64,000 bases of DNA from Allofranklinella schreckenbergeri (lineage in GTDB: Bacteria > Pseudomonadota > Gammaproteobacteria > Burkholderiales > Burkholderiaceae_C), in assembly GCF_003703475.1 (NCBI RefSeq), contig NZ_RDQM01000011.1:26405-90404 (forward strand), written 5' to 3'. Every line of letters begins with the position of its first letter. Position 1 is the first letter of the stretch. The notes under the pieces were generated by a model. The model was not told the DNA's origin and searched no databases. It saw nothing but the letters and a program-made list of their open reading frames with translations. Shown here one piece after another: positions 1 to 8,704 of the stretch. The translations under genes and the position numbers were made by a program.

Positions 1-622
<622 letters not shown>

Positions 623-685
623 GTCTTCTCCTGCTTCCTGGGTTTTGTGTATCTGGGGGAGCCTGGGGTGCCGGCTTGGGCTTAA

Positions 686-1471
686 TCAACCTTCGACCAG
701 CGCCAGCACGCGCAGCGGGCTGCCCGAGCCATCCTCGATCTTCAGCGGCGCCGACAGAATCAGCGCCCCTTGCGGCGGCAACTGATCCAGGTTCTTCAGG
801 CATTGCAAGCCGTAGCGGCCCGCGCCGTGCATCAGCGTGTGGCAGGGATAGGCAACAGGCCATTGGTAGGACTGGCCCGCATCGGTGTTGATCGTCTCCA
901 CGCCAAAGCCATGCACCTGGCGCTGGTGGATCATCCATTCCACGGCTTCCTGCGTCGGGCCGGGCGTGTGCGCGCCATCCTCACGCATGTTCAAGAAAGC
1001 ATCGGCATCGCCCGCCTTGAGCGACCAGTCGGTGCGAAACAGCACCCAGGCCCCTTGCGGGATGCGGCCGTGGCGCTGCTCCCAGGCTTCGAGAAACTCC
1101 ACCGTCAGCAGCCAGTCTGGGTTGGCCGCCACCTCGGCGCTGGCGTCCACCACCACGGCCGGGGCAATGAAGTTCTCCACCGGGATGCTGTCTACCGTGC
1201 CTTTTTCGTACTCTCGCCCGGTAATCCAGTGCGCGGGAGCATCGAAATGCGTGCCGGTGTGCTCGCCACAGGAAAAGTTGTTCCAGTACCAGCCCGGGCC
1301 GTTGTCGTCATAGCGCGAAATGCGTTCGATGCGAAACGGCTGCACCTGCCCGAATTGCGGCGGCAATTGCAGCGTAGGGAAGGACTCGGAGAGCGTTTGC
1401 GTCAAATCAATCACGCGCACGCTGCGATTTTGCAGCGCCGCATACAGGGTGTTCAACGTGGTGTTGCTCAT
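686..1471 (-). CDS. Cyclase family protein, isatin hydrolase / kynurenine formamidase type (copy 1)
   Basis: This 261-residue protein belongs to the cyclase family PF04199, metal-dependent hydrolases that include isatin hydrolase and KynB. The metal-binding signature HxGTHxDxPxH is intact as HTGTHFDAPAH. It is clearly paralogous to the gene at 5430..6239: both carry WYWNNFSCGEHTGTHFDAP, GRIPxGAWVL and a closing LRVLALV. In this locus opening of the isatin lactam to isatinate is the most sensible role. Two copies may mean two substrates or stereoisomers. It lies 30 bp after dctP of TRAP set 1 and 63 bp before the CoA-ester monooxygenase gene. No signal peptide is seen, so it is probably cytoplasmic. 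Confidence 0.85.
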   Translation of the reverse strand: MSNTTLNTLYAALQNRSVRVIDLTQTLSESFPTLQLPPQFGQVQPFRIERISRYDDNGPGWYWNNFSCGEHTGTHFDAPAHWITGREYEKGTVDSIPVENFIAPAVVVDASAEVAANPDWLLTVEFLEAWEQRHGRIPQGAWVLFRTDWSLKAGDADAFLNMREDGAHTPGPTQEAVEWMIHQRQVHGFGVETINTDAGQSYQWPVAYPCHTLMHGAGRYGLQCLKNLDQLPPQGALILSAPLKIEDGSGSPLRVLALVEG

Positions 1472-1501
1472 GGTTTTGTCTCCTTGGGGTAAACGGCAAA
1501 T

Positions 1502-2527
1502 TTATTGGGAACTCAAGGCTTTGATCTGCTCGCGAAAATAGGCCAGCACTGCAGGCCCGTCGATTTTTTTCTTGGCTGCAGCAGCCAGCCAATCTTTTTC
1601 GACGAAAGCCAGTTTGTCTTGAAACCGCTGCAACTGCTGCCCTTCAAGGCGCAAAGTCTTCAAACCCGCCTGCGCCAAGCGCTGCTGAGCCGCCACTTCA
1701 CCAGTCTGCCATTTACTACCAAAGTTGCGTGCAATGACTTCGCCCGATACTTTTTCAATGGCTGCGCGATCCACCTCCGAAAGACTTTGCCACTTGCGCT
1801 CGTTCATCATCAAGTACTGGCTGGTCTTGCCAAAGCCGCCTGGCACGCTCACCGCCGTCTTGATGAGCTTGTCCAACCGCCAACCCTCAATCTGGTCGTA
1901 CTGGAAGTACATGCCATCAATCACGCCACGCGAGAGCATTTCGTAGCCCTCGGAAGCTGGCGCATTGACCGTGACGATGCCCAGCGCCTTGCCAATGGCG
2001 TCAAACAGCGGGCTGGGCGAGCGCAGCTTCAAGCCCTGCAAATCCTCCATGCGGCCAATGCTCTCGCGCGAGGTGAAGATGGCCGTGGCCGGGCTGGTCC
2101 ACAGGCCCAGCAGCTTCACGCCCTTGTGCTCGTTGGCCTGCGCCATGAATTTCTCGTAAGTGCGCCAGTAGGCTACCGAGTTAACGCCTCCATCATCGGT
2201 CGTGAAGGGCAGCTCGGCAAACTCAGTCAGGGGAAAGCGGTTGGCCGTATAGCTATGCACCGACATGCCAAGATCGGCCACGCCATTGCGTACCAAGTCC
2301 AGATGCGCCTGCGGCTTGCCCAGCGCGTTGATGAACTCGATCTTGACGCGCCCTTCGGTTACCGTCTCCACCTCCTTGGCCCAGGGTTGCAGCATCTCGG
2401 TGACGATGTAATGCGCAGGCGGCAACCAGTTGGAAAAACGCAAGGTGGTCTGCGCCTGGGCCACCGATGCCGTCAGCACCAATGCCACACCAGCGGCGGC
2501 AATCACTTGTTTGAATACAACACGCAT
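1502..2527 (-). CDS. TRAP transporter substrate-binding protein DctP (set 1)
   Basis: The 341-residue product has a Sec signal peptide (basic start, hydrophobic run, cleavage near VAQAQ) and the DctP fold. The family-typical central region reads SIGRMEDLQGLKLRSPSP, and the later YEMLSRGVIDGMYF matches the usual 'ALxxGVVDG' motif. It would capture a carboxylate in the periplasm and hand it to the DctQM permease encoded just upstream in transcription order. Unusually it is the last gene of its TRAP set (Q, M, P order), separated from dctM by 115 bp. The substrate is not evident from sequence; the neighbours suggest an aromatic or indolic acid. Confidence 0.92.
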   Translation of the reverse strand: MRVVFKQVIAAAGVALVLTASVAQAQTTLRFSNWLPPAHYIVTEMLQPWAKEVETVTEGRVKIEFINALGKPQAHLDLVRNGVADLGMSVHSYTANRFPLTEFAELPFTTDDGGVNSVAYWRTYEKFMAQANEHKGVKLLGLWTSPATAIFTSRESIGRMEDLQGLKLRSPSPLFDAIGKALGIVTVNAPASEGYEMLSRGVIDGMYFQYDQIEGWRLDKLIKTAVSVPGGFGKTSQYLMMNERKWQSLSEVDRAAIEKVSGEVIARNFGSKWQTGEVAAQQRLAQAGLKTLRLEGQQLQRFQDKLAFVEKDWLAAAAKKKIDGPAVLAYFREQIKALSSQ

Positions 2528-2642
2528 GGGATGTCTCCTTTTTTTGTGGCGGCGCCGAACCGACAGCGCCGGGTTGAGAACGCGGGTCAGCGGCCCGCTG
2601 CTTGTTTTTGCTCTCGCGCTTGCCCTTGCTCCCGCTTGCGCA

Positions 2643-3932
2643 TCACATGCTCTGCGGCACGACCAGCACCAGCCAAGGCACCAGAATCAGCAGCAGCAGG
2701 CGCAGGATGTCGGTCACTACAAAGGGCGTCACCCCGCGGACGATCGCGCCGAGCTTCATGTCCGGGATGACGCTCTTGATCATGAAAATATTCAGCCCCA
2801 AAGGCGGCGTGATCAGGCTGATCTCGGCAGCCACCACCACGATGATGCCGAACCAGACCAGATCAAAGCCCAGCGAGGCCACCACGGGATAAAAAATCGG
2901 CACCGTCAGCAACACCATGGACATGGTTTCCAGAAAGCAGCCCAGCACCAGATAAACCAGGCAGATCATTAGAATCACTGCCAGGGGCGGCACGTCCAGC
3001 CCCTGAATGAAGGCCATCAGCGCATTGGGCAGGCCCGCCACCGTCAGGAAATTGGTGAACACCAGCGCGCCAATGATGAGGGCAAACATTACGGTGCTGG
3101 TCTGGGCTGCCTCCACCAGCACCTTGAGGTACATGCGCGGCTGCCAGCCCCGGCGCTTTAGGGTCATCACAAACGTGGCCGCCACGCCAATGCCCGCCGC
3201 CTCGGTGGGCGTGAATACGCCGCCGTAAATGCCACCCATGATGAGGAGAAACAGCGCCGCAATCGCCACCACCCCTTTGGCCGCCTGCCAGCGCTCGGCC
3301 CAGCTTGCAACCTCACCCGCTCGCCCTAGCTCGGGCCGCCAGGCCGTCACTAGCACCACCGCCAGCAGGTACATGAAAATCGCCACCGTTCCCGGCAACA
3401 TGCCCGCGGCGAACAGCTTGCCGATGTCTGTCTCGGTCAAGATGCCGTAGACCACCAGCATGACGCTGGGCGGGATGAGAATGCCCAGCGTGCCGCCAGC
3501 GGCGATACTGCCAGCGGCCAGGCGGTCGTCATAACCGTATTGCCGCATGTTGGGTAGGGCCACCCGGCCCATGGCCGCCGTGGTCGCCATGCTGGAGCCG
3601 CACAGCGCGCTGAAGGCTGCGCAGGCCAGAATCGTCGCCATCGCCAGGCCGCCGCGCAAATGGCCGATAAAGGCATAGGCCACCCGGTACAAATCGCGCG
3701 CCAGACCCGAGGCATTGACCAGATTGCCCATCAGGATGAACAGCGGCAGCACCGTGAAGTGGTAGTTCATGGCCGTGTCAAAGCCGGTTTGCGCGGCCAT
3801 CGTCAGGCCCGCCTCCAGGCTGACCAGGTAGCCAAACCCGGCCACGCCCACCAGCAGCATGCCCCAGGCGATGGGCAACCCCAGAAACAGCAAGGCCAGC
3901 AAGGCCAGCAAACCGATGAGAGAGACCAGCAT
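2643..3932 (-). CDS. TRAP transporter large permease DctM (set 1)
   Basis: This 429-residue, very hydrophobic protein matches the DctM/IT superfamily in length and motifs. It has about a dozen membrane segments, an early ALCGSSMATTAAMG stretch, a central GILIPPSVMLVVYG and a GGIYGGVFTPTEAAGIG segment typical of the family. It forms the sodium-coupled transport channel with the DctQ encoded 9 bp upstream. The short spacing shows co-transcription and probable translational coupling. It is one of two complete TRAP sets in this locus. Confidence 0.94.
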   Translation of the reverse strand: MLVSLIGLLALLALLFLGLPIAWGMLLVGVAGFGYLVSLEAGLTMAAQTGFDTAMNYHFTVLPLFILMGNLVNASGLARDLYRVAYAFIGHLRGGLAMATILACAAFSALCGSSMATTAAMGRVALPNMRQYGYDDRLAAGSIAAGGTLGILIPPSVMLVVYGILTETDIGKLFAAGMLPGTVAIFMYLLAVVLVTAWRPELGRAGEVASWAERWQAAKGVVAIAALFLLIMGGIYGGVFTPTEAAGIGVAATFVMTLKRRGWQPRMYLKVLVEAAQTSTVMFALIIGALVFTNFLTVAGLPNALMAFIQGLDVPPLAVILMICLVYLVLGCFLETMSMVLLTVPIFYPVVASLGFDLVWFGIIVVVAAEISLITPPLGLNIFMIKSVIPDMKLGAIVRGVTPFVVTDILRLLLLILVPWLVLVVPQSM

Positions 3933-3941
3933 GTACGCGCC

Positions 3942-4490
3942 TTAGCCTTTCTGCCCAGCAGGCGCTGCTACCTGTTGTTGCACAGGCGCGCCCAGAGCGT
4001 GCACGAACAATCCCTGCAAAGCCGCCAATGCCGCCAGGGCGGTCAGGCAGGCTGCTGCATAGGCAAAGGGCGCAATGGGCAATTGCAAGGCATTGCTCAT
4101 GTCGCCGTAAGAGGCCAGTTGCGCGGCATGCCGCCAGAGGTAATAGGCCAGCGTGCTCAGCACCAGCACCGAAACCAGCGCCACGGCAACCTGCTGGATG
4201 CGGCGCCCGGCGTGGCCCAGCAGGCCATCGATCATGCCGACCGTCAAATGCTGGCGGTGCCAGGTCACCCGAGGCAGGGCGGCAAACACCAGCACGGCCA
4301 ACAACAGCTCGCTGCTCTCGTAAGCACCCTGCAAAGGGGCATTGAACACGTAACGTCCCACCACATCAAGGCTCGTGATGCCAGAGAGCAGCGCCAGCGC
4401 CGCCACACACACCGCATCGAGCAGCCACTCCGCCACGCGCGCCAGACCGCGGGCATGCACACGGGGGATATCGGGCAAGTCTTGGTTCAT
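3942..4490 (-). CDS. TRAP transporter small permease DctQ (set 1)
   Basis: The 182-residue product has four predicted membrane helices and the length of DctQ small permeases. Sequence conservation is low, as is usual in this family. The GMIDGLLGHAGRR stretch between the second and third helices resembles the family's 'hx(h)V..l...lp.r.r' segment. It is the first gene of TRAP set 1 and follows a 142-bp AT-rich gap (4491-4632) that probably holds its promoter and the motif at 4542..4556. The dctM start follows 9 bp later. Confidence 0.88.
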   Translation of the reverse strand: MNQDLPDIPRVHARGLARVAEWLLDAVCVAALALLSGITSLDVVGRYVFNAPLQGAYESSELLLAVLVFAALPRVTWHRQHLTVGMIDGLLGHAGRRIQQVAVALVSVLVLSTLAYYLWRHAAQLASYGDMSNALQLPIAPFAYAAACLTALAALAALQGLFVHALGAPVQQQVAAPAGQKG

Positions 4491-4541
4491 CGTGTCTCCT
4501 TGCTGGCCTGGCGAAAGGCTTGTTTTTATTTCTTCATAAAT

Positions 4542-4556
4542 AGTTTAGGTTAAAAA
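4542..4556. promoter_or_regulatory. Candidate operator upstream of TRAP set 1 (TTTAGGTTAAA-type)
   Basis: AGTTTAGGTTAAAAA lies about 55 bp upstream of the dctQ start in the only AT-rich gap of this part of the locus. Related sequences lie upstream of iorA (ATTTAGGTCCAAAC) and upstream of dctP of set 2 (GTTTAAGCCTAAAC). On a common strand they share roughly TTTrrrCCTAAA. This is inference from three sites, and no regulator gene is adjacent. Confidence 0.35.
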
Positions 4557-4632
4557 TAATTTCACCCAATAGAACAAACCCTGATGGGCTGGTCATCCAG
4601 AGCCACCCGCTCAAACAGCTCCTGGGGCAGGC

Positions 4633-5397
4633 CTACAAGGCCAGGCTGCCCACGCTGGTGCCCCCGCAGACGTAGAGCACCTGCCCGGTCACGAAGCTGT
4701 TGTTAGGGTGAGCAAAAAAGGCAACGGCCCGCGCCACGTCCTGCGCCGTGCCCAGGCGGCGCACTGGCACGGCGGCGGCGAGCTGGCGCTCTTGCTCGCT
4801 GCCTTGGGGCACCACGTCATAGAACATGTCGGTGCGGATGGGACCTGGCGCCACGACGTTGACCGTGATGCCCTCGGGGGCCAGCTCCAACGCCCAGGTG
4901 CGGGCCATACCAAGCATGCCGGCCTTGGTGGCCGAATAACTGGTGCGCGTAGCCAGCCCCAAGGCTGCGCGTGAGGACAGCAGCACCACCCGGCCCATGC
5001 CCGCAGCGCGCATAGCCGGCAGCGCGCCTTGCACCAGTTGGATGGCGCAGCCCAGGTGCAAGTCCACCAGCGCGTCCAGATCGCTCAATTGCACCTCGGG
5101 CAGCAGCGCGGCGCGGATGACCCCGGCGTTGTGGACGATGGTGGTGGGCGCAAAGCGTTGGCACAGCGCCTGCACGGCCTGGGCCGTGGCGGCGCGGTCC
5201 ATCAAGTCCACCTCGATGCTGTGCATGCGCGCATGCGCAATGTCGCTGGGCCGCCGCGCCAGGCTGACGACTTCGTGGCCGTCTTGCAGCAGTTGCTGGC
5301 AAATGGCTTTGCCAATGCCCGCGCTGCCGCCGGTGACGACGGCCACGCCGCGCCGGGCGTCGGGTTGGGCATCTGGTTGCATGGGACTGACTGGCAT
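4633..5397 (-). CDS. SDR-family oxidoreductase
   Basis: This 254-residue classical short-chain dehydrogenase/reductase has the cofactor motif TGGSAGIG near residue 23, the NAG motif, and a catalytic Ser...Tyr-x3-Lys centre (SSRAALGLATRTSYSATK). Residues after the first strand (SLARRP) suggest NADP preference, though this is weak. It ends TRAP-proximal to the 142-bp gap and starts 32 bp after the cyclase gene at 5430..6239. It could oxidise or reduce a hydroxy/keto intermediate such as dioxindole or isatin; the exact substrate cannot be read from the sequence. Confidence 0.88.
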   Translation of the reverse strand: MPVSPMQPDAQPDARRGVAVVTGGSAGIGKAICQQLLQDGHEVVSLARRPSDIAHARMHSIEVDLMDRAATAQAVQALCQRFAPTTIVHNAGVIRAALLPEVQLSDLDALVDLHLGCAIQLVQGALPAMRAAGMGRVVLLSSRAALGLATRTSYSATKAGMLGMARTWALELAPEGITVNVVAPGPIRTDMFYDVVPQGSEQERQLAAAVPVRRLGTAQDVARAVAFFAHPNNSFVTGQVLYVCGGTSVGSLAL

Positions 5398-5429
5398 GAA
5401 CAGTTCTCCGTTGAATGGTCAGAGGGGCC

Positions 5430-6239
5430 TCAAGGCGTTGCAGGCACCAGCGCCAGCACGCGCAGCGGGCTGCCGCTGCCTTGGATGATTTTCAGCGGCG
5501 GGCAAATCAGCACGCTTCCGGCCGGCGGGAGCTGATCGAGGTTGCACAGGCATTGCAGGCCATAGCGCCCTGAGCCGTGCATGAAGTAGTGGCAGGGATA
5601 GGGCGGGCGCAGGTGAGCGGCCTGGCCCGCATCCGTGCCAATGGCCTCCGAGCCAAAGCCCAGTACGTCGCGCTCGATCAAGGCCTGCACGGCTTCGGCG
5701 CTGGGGCCGGGGGTGTGCTGGCCGGTGTCGTCGAAATTCTGGTAGGCCACCGGGTCGCGGCGCCGCGACCAGTCGGTGCGCATCAGCACCCAGGCCCCGG
5801 CGGGGATGCGCCCGTGGGCGGCCTCATAACGCTCGATGTCGGCCAGGCTCATCAGGTAGTCCGCATCGTGCGCGGCCTGTTCGTGGCAGTCGATGACGCA
5901 GGCCGGGGCCACGAAGTGCTGCACGGGGATGGTGTCCACCGAGTTGTTGGGCAGGTCGCGGCCGGAGATCCAGTGAATGGGCGCATCAAAGTGCGTGCCC
6001 GTGTGCTCGCCGCAGGAGAAGTTGTTCCAGTACCAAGCCGGGCCGCGCTCGTCGTAGCGCGAGATTTCTTCCAGGCGAAAGGGCTGGCATTGCCCCATTT
6101 CGGGCGGCAGCGCGATTTGCGGAAATTCCGGCGTGAGGGTTTGCGTCAAGTCCACCACGCGCACCGTGCATTGGCGCAATGCCTGCGCCAGTTGCCCCAG
6201 CAGTTCGGCCGCGTTCAGGGTGGGAGAGGAAGCATTCAT
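5430..6239 (-). CDS. Cyclase family protein, isatin hydrolase type (copy 2)
   Basis: The 269-residue product is a second PF04199 cyclase. The metal site is complete (HTGTHFDAPIH), and most of the length aligns by eye with copy 1 at 686..1471, including the YPCHYFMHGSGRYGLQCL segment. It begins 15 bp after the DUF35-SDR fusion gene, so it sits directly in the CoA-dependent part of the operon. Hydrolysis of isatin to isatinate is the favoured role, since the genes on either side could make isatin and isatinate can feed IorAB. Kynurenine formamidase activity is the main alternative, but no kynurenine-pathway gene is nearby. Confidence 0.86.
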   Translation of the reverse strand: MNASSPTLNAAELLGQLAQALRQCTVRVVDLTQTLTPEFPQIALPPEMGQCQPFRLEEISRYDERGPAWYWNNFSCGEHTGTHFDAPIHWISGRDLPNNSVDTIPVQHFVAPACVIDCHEQAAHDADYLMSLADIERYEAAHGRIPAGAWVLMRTDWSRRRDPVAYQNFDDTGQHTPGPSAEAVQALIERDVLGFGSEAIGTDAGQAAHLRPPYPCHYFMHGSGRYGLQCLCNLDQLPPAGSVLICPPLKIIQGSGSPLRVLALVPATP

Positions 6240-6254
6240 GGTGGGTGCCTTTCT

Positions 6255-7523
6255 TCAGCCGCCGTTGAGGGCCAGTTCGCGCTCCAGCACTTTGGGGTCG
6301 TCCCGCCAGCGCTCCAGCCAGTCTTGCGCCACGTCGCCGGGGTAAATGTCCTCCAGGCCCTCGCGCAGCGCGCGCACCACGGCCTGGGCCAGCACTTGCG
6401 GCGCGAGTTTGGGCGGCATGAAGTTTTGGTTCCATTCATCGTCCATCGGACCGGGAAAGCAGTTGAGCACGCGAATGCCCCCCGGGCGCAGCTCGGCGCG
6501 CAGGCACTGGGCCAGCGAGTGGGCGGCGGCCTTGCTGGCGCTGAAAGTGCCTTGCGGCGGGAAGTTGCTCAGCGCGTAGATGGACAGGATGTTGACCCAG
6601 GCGCAGGCATGGGCTTGGCCGTCGGCGGAGCGTGCCATCAGGGCGGGGGCGAATTCCTGCGCCAGGCGCAGCAGGCCGAAGTAGTTGACCTCCATCTCGG
6701 CGTGCGCCACGTCGGTGCCGCGCCGCGCGGCAATGCCAAAGCCCCGGTGCAGCTCGGCGTTGTTGATGAGGATGTCCACCTTGCCGCCAATGGCACCGGC
6801 CAGGGTGCGTACCGAGCGGCCATCGGTCACGTCCAGCGCCACCAGGCTGACTTGCGGCAAGGCGGCGATGGCCTGCAAGCCCGCTTGCGGCTTCCAGGGC
6901 TCGGCATGGCCGACCCAGACCATTTCCGCGCCGGCCTTGACCAGCGCAGTCACCAGCGCCTGGCCGACGGCGCTTTTGCCGTCGGTGACCAGCACTTTGC
7001 GCCCCTGCGGGTCGCAACCCATCTCGCGCAGCATGTTGTCGCTTGCCATGTCCGGCTCTCCTTGCTCAGGGAATGCAATCAATACCGCCTGCCCGCTGCG
7101 GTCCAGCCGCGCGCCCACACGCACGCGGCATGGCGCCTGGCCAACGGCGGCGTGCACGTGCGCCATGACGCTGGGGCCGGCATCGAGCTGCACCATGCCC
7201 ACCCGCCAGGGCAGGCGCTCGCGGAAAAACAGGTCGTTGCTGTGGTGCAGCGTGGTCGTGGCCAGCAATTGCCCCAGCCCGCTTTGCTCGCGCCAGGCCA
7301 GCCGGGGCGAGAGGCAGTGCTGGCAGGCTTCGCGGGGCGGGTATTGCACGGCGGCGCAGTCGGCGCAGCTTTGCAGGGCAAAGCTGCCCTGGGCCGCAGC
7401 GGCGGTCAGCCCCAGCGCCACGCGCCCGCGGCTTGCGGGCGGCAGGTTCAGCCGGGGCGTGCGCAACAGGGGGTTTTTGCGCTTGGGGGTCGCTGGCGTT
7501 GGGGGCATTGCAGGCATGCTCAT
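6255..7523 (-). CDS. DUF35 (Zn-ribbon/OB-fold) - SDR fusion protein
   Basis: This 422-residue protein joins two domains. The N-terminal ~170 residues hold a zinc-ribbon (CADC...CQHC, two CxxC pairs) and an OB-fold, as in DUF35 partners of SCP2-type thiolases and of Ltp2-like retro-aldolases. The remaining ~240 residues are SDR-like, with a degraded glycine motif (TDGKSAVG), NNAE, and NILS...FSASK where the catalytic Tyr of YxxxK is Phe. The start is the ATG at 7523, which overlaps the thiolase stop codon (ATGA). This indicates translational coupling and a 1:1 complex. The SDR half may be non-catalytic or changed in role. Confidence 0.85.
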   Translation of the reverse strand: MSMPAMPPTPATPKRKNPLLRTPRLNLPPASRGRVALGLTAAAAQGSFALQSCADCAAVQYPPREACQHCLSPRLAWREQSGLGQLLATTTLHHSNDLFFRERLPWRVGMVQLDAGPSVMAHVHAAVGQAPCRVRVGARLDRSGQAVLIAFPEQGEPDMASDNMLREMGCDPQGRKVLVTDGKSAVGQALVTALVKAGAEMVWVGHAEPWKPQAGLQAIAALPQVSLVALDVTDGRSVRTLAGAIGGKVDILINNAELHRGFGIAARRGTDVAHAEMEVNYFGLLRLAQEFAPALMARSADGQAHACAWVNILSIYALSNFPPQGTFSASKAAAHSLAQCLRAELRPGGIRVLNCFPGPMDDEWNQNFMPPKLAPQVLAQAVVRALREGLEDIYPGDVAQDWLERWRDDPKVLERELALNGG

Positions 7524-8701
7524 TGGGCGCTCCCCAGCAAAACGGCGCCGGTGCACAGGCAGCGGTCGTAGGTGACCATGCCAAAACCGGCCACCAGCCC
7601 CAGCCTGGCATCTTTGACGCTGCGCCCTGCGGCGCCCCCCGTCAGTTGGCGGATGGCCTCGGTCATGCCCAGAAAGCCCCCCGCCGCGCCAGCCTGCCCT
7701 GCCGAGAGCTGGCCGCCGCTGGTGTTGTTGGGGAAGCTGCCATCACAGGTCAGGGTGTGCGACTGCACGAAGGCCGGACCTTCGCCTTTTTCGCAAAAGC
7801 CCAGATCCTCAAAATGCATCATGACGATGACGGGGTAGTCGTCGTAGGTCTGGATGAAGTCCACGTCCTGCGGCCGCGCTGCGGCCTGGGCATACAGCTC
7901 CTCGCGATCCATGCGCCAGCCGCCGCGCTCCATGATGGGGTCAGCCCCGTAGGCGTTGTGGCGCTCGATGGCGCCGCGGATTTCGCAATAGGCCAGACCC
8001 AGGTCGCGGGCGCGCTCGGCCCGCATCACCAAAAAGGCTTCGCCGCCCGCGCAGGGCATGACGCAATCGAACAGGTGCAGCGGCTCGGAGACCACGCGCG
8101 CCTGCATGTACTCCTCCAGACTCAAGGGTTTTTTGAACATGGCGTGCGGATTGCCCAGGGCGTTATGGCGCTGGGCCACGCAGATGCGCCCGAAGTCCTC
8201 GCGGCGCGCGCCGAAGCGCTGCATGTAATGCGCCGTGATCATGGCAAAGATGGAGTTGGGCCCGCCCGCACCGTAGGGATAAACGGCGTCGCGCGAGAAG
8301 CCGCTGAAGCTGCCCAGCGTCTGGCGAAACGAATCGACGTGGTTGGTATCGGCGGCCACACAGGCGACCACCTGCGCATCGCCGGCCTGCACGGCCCGGG
8401 CGGCGCGGCGCAGGCACATCACGCCCGAGGCTCCGCCGGTGGGCACGTGGTCCAGCCAGCGCGGCGACAGGCCCATGTACTGCGTCATGCCCACGGCCGT
8501 ATCGGGCGCGAGCGAGAAGCTGCTCATGCACAGGCCGTCGATGTCCTCCTTAGCGATGCCACTGTCCTGAATCAGCAGCCGCAGCGCCTGCGCGGCGAAC
8601 CAGGCCGCGCCCTGGGTGGCGTAGCGCTGGTAGGGCACCGTCACCGGCACGGCCACGGCCACGCCTTCGTAGGACATGCGGGGGCGTTGGATGTAGGCCA
8701 T
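7520..8701 (-). CDS. Thiolase-like protein lacking the nucleophilic Cys (candidate retro-aldolase)
   Basis: The 393-residue product has the thiolase fold of the SCP2/acetyl-CoA acetyltransferase-like group. Where thiolases carry the acyl-accepting Cys (CASG), this one reads PTGGASG near residues 87-93, so the nucleophile is missing. The late NTSGGQLSAGQAGAAGG stretch and TYDDYP are kept. Loss of that Cys plus a coupled DUF35 partner is the pattern of Ltp2-type aldolases, which split tertiary-alcohol acyl-CoAs to a ketone and a short acyl-CoA. Here that would give isatin plus acetyl-CoA. Biosynthetic or degradative thiolysis looks unlikely from the active site. The gene starts 3 bp after the ligase stop. 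Confidence 0.88.
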   Translation of the reverse strand: MAYIQRPRMSYEGVAVAVPVTVPYQRYATQGAAWFAAQALRLLIQDSGIAKEDIDGLCMSSFSLAPDTAVGMTQYMGLSPRWLDHVPTGGASGVMCLRRAARAVQAGDAQVVACVAADTNHVDSFRQTLGSFSGFSRDAVYPYGAGGPNSIFAMITAHYMQRFGARREDFGRICVAQRHNALGNPHAMFKKPLSLEEYMQARVVSEPLHLFDCVMPCAGGEAFLVMRAERARDLGLAYCEIRGAIERHNAYGADPIMERGGWRMDREELYAQAAARPQDVDFIQTYDDYPVIVMMHFEDLGFCEKGEGPAFVQSHTLTCDGSFPNNTSGGQLSAGQAGAAGGFLGMTEAIRQLTGGAAGRSVKDARLGLVAGFGMVTYDRCLCTGAVLLGSAQ

Positions 8702-8704
8702 GGG

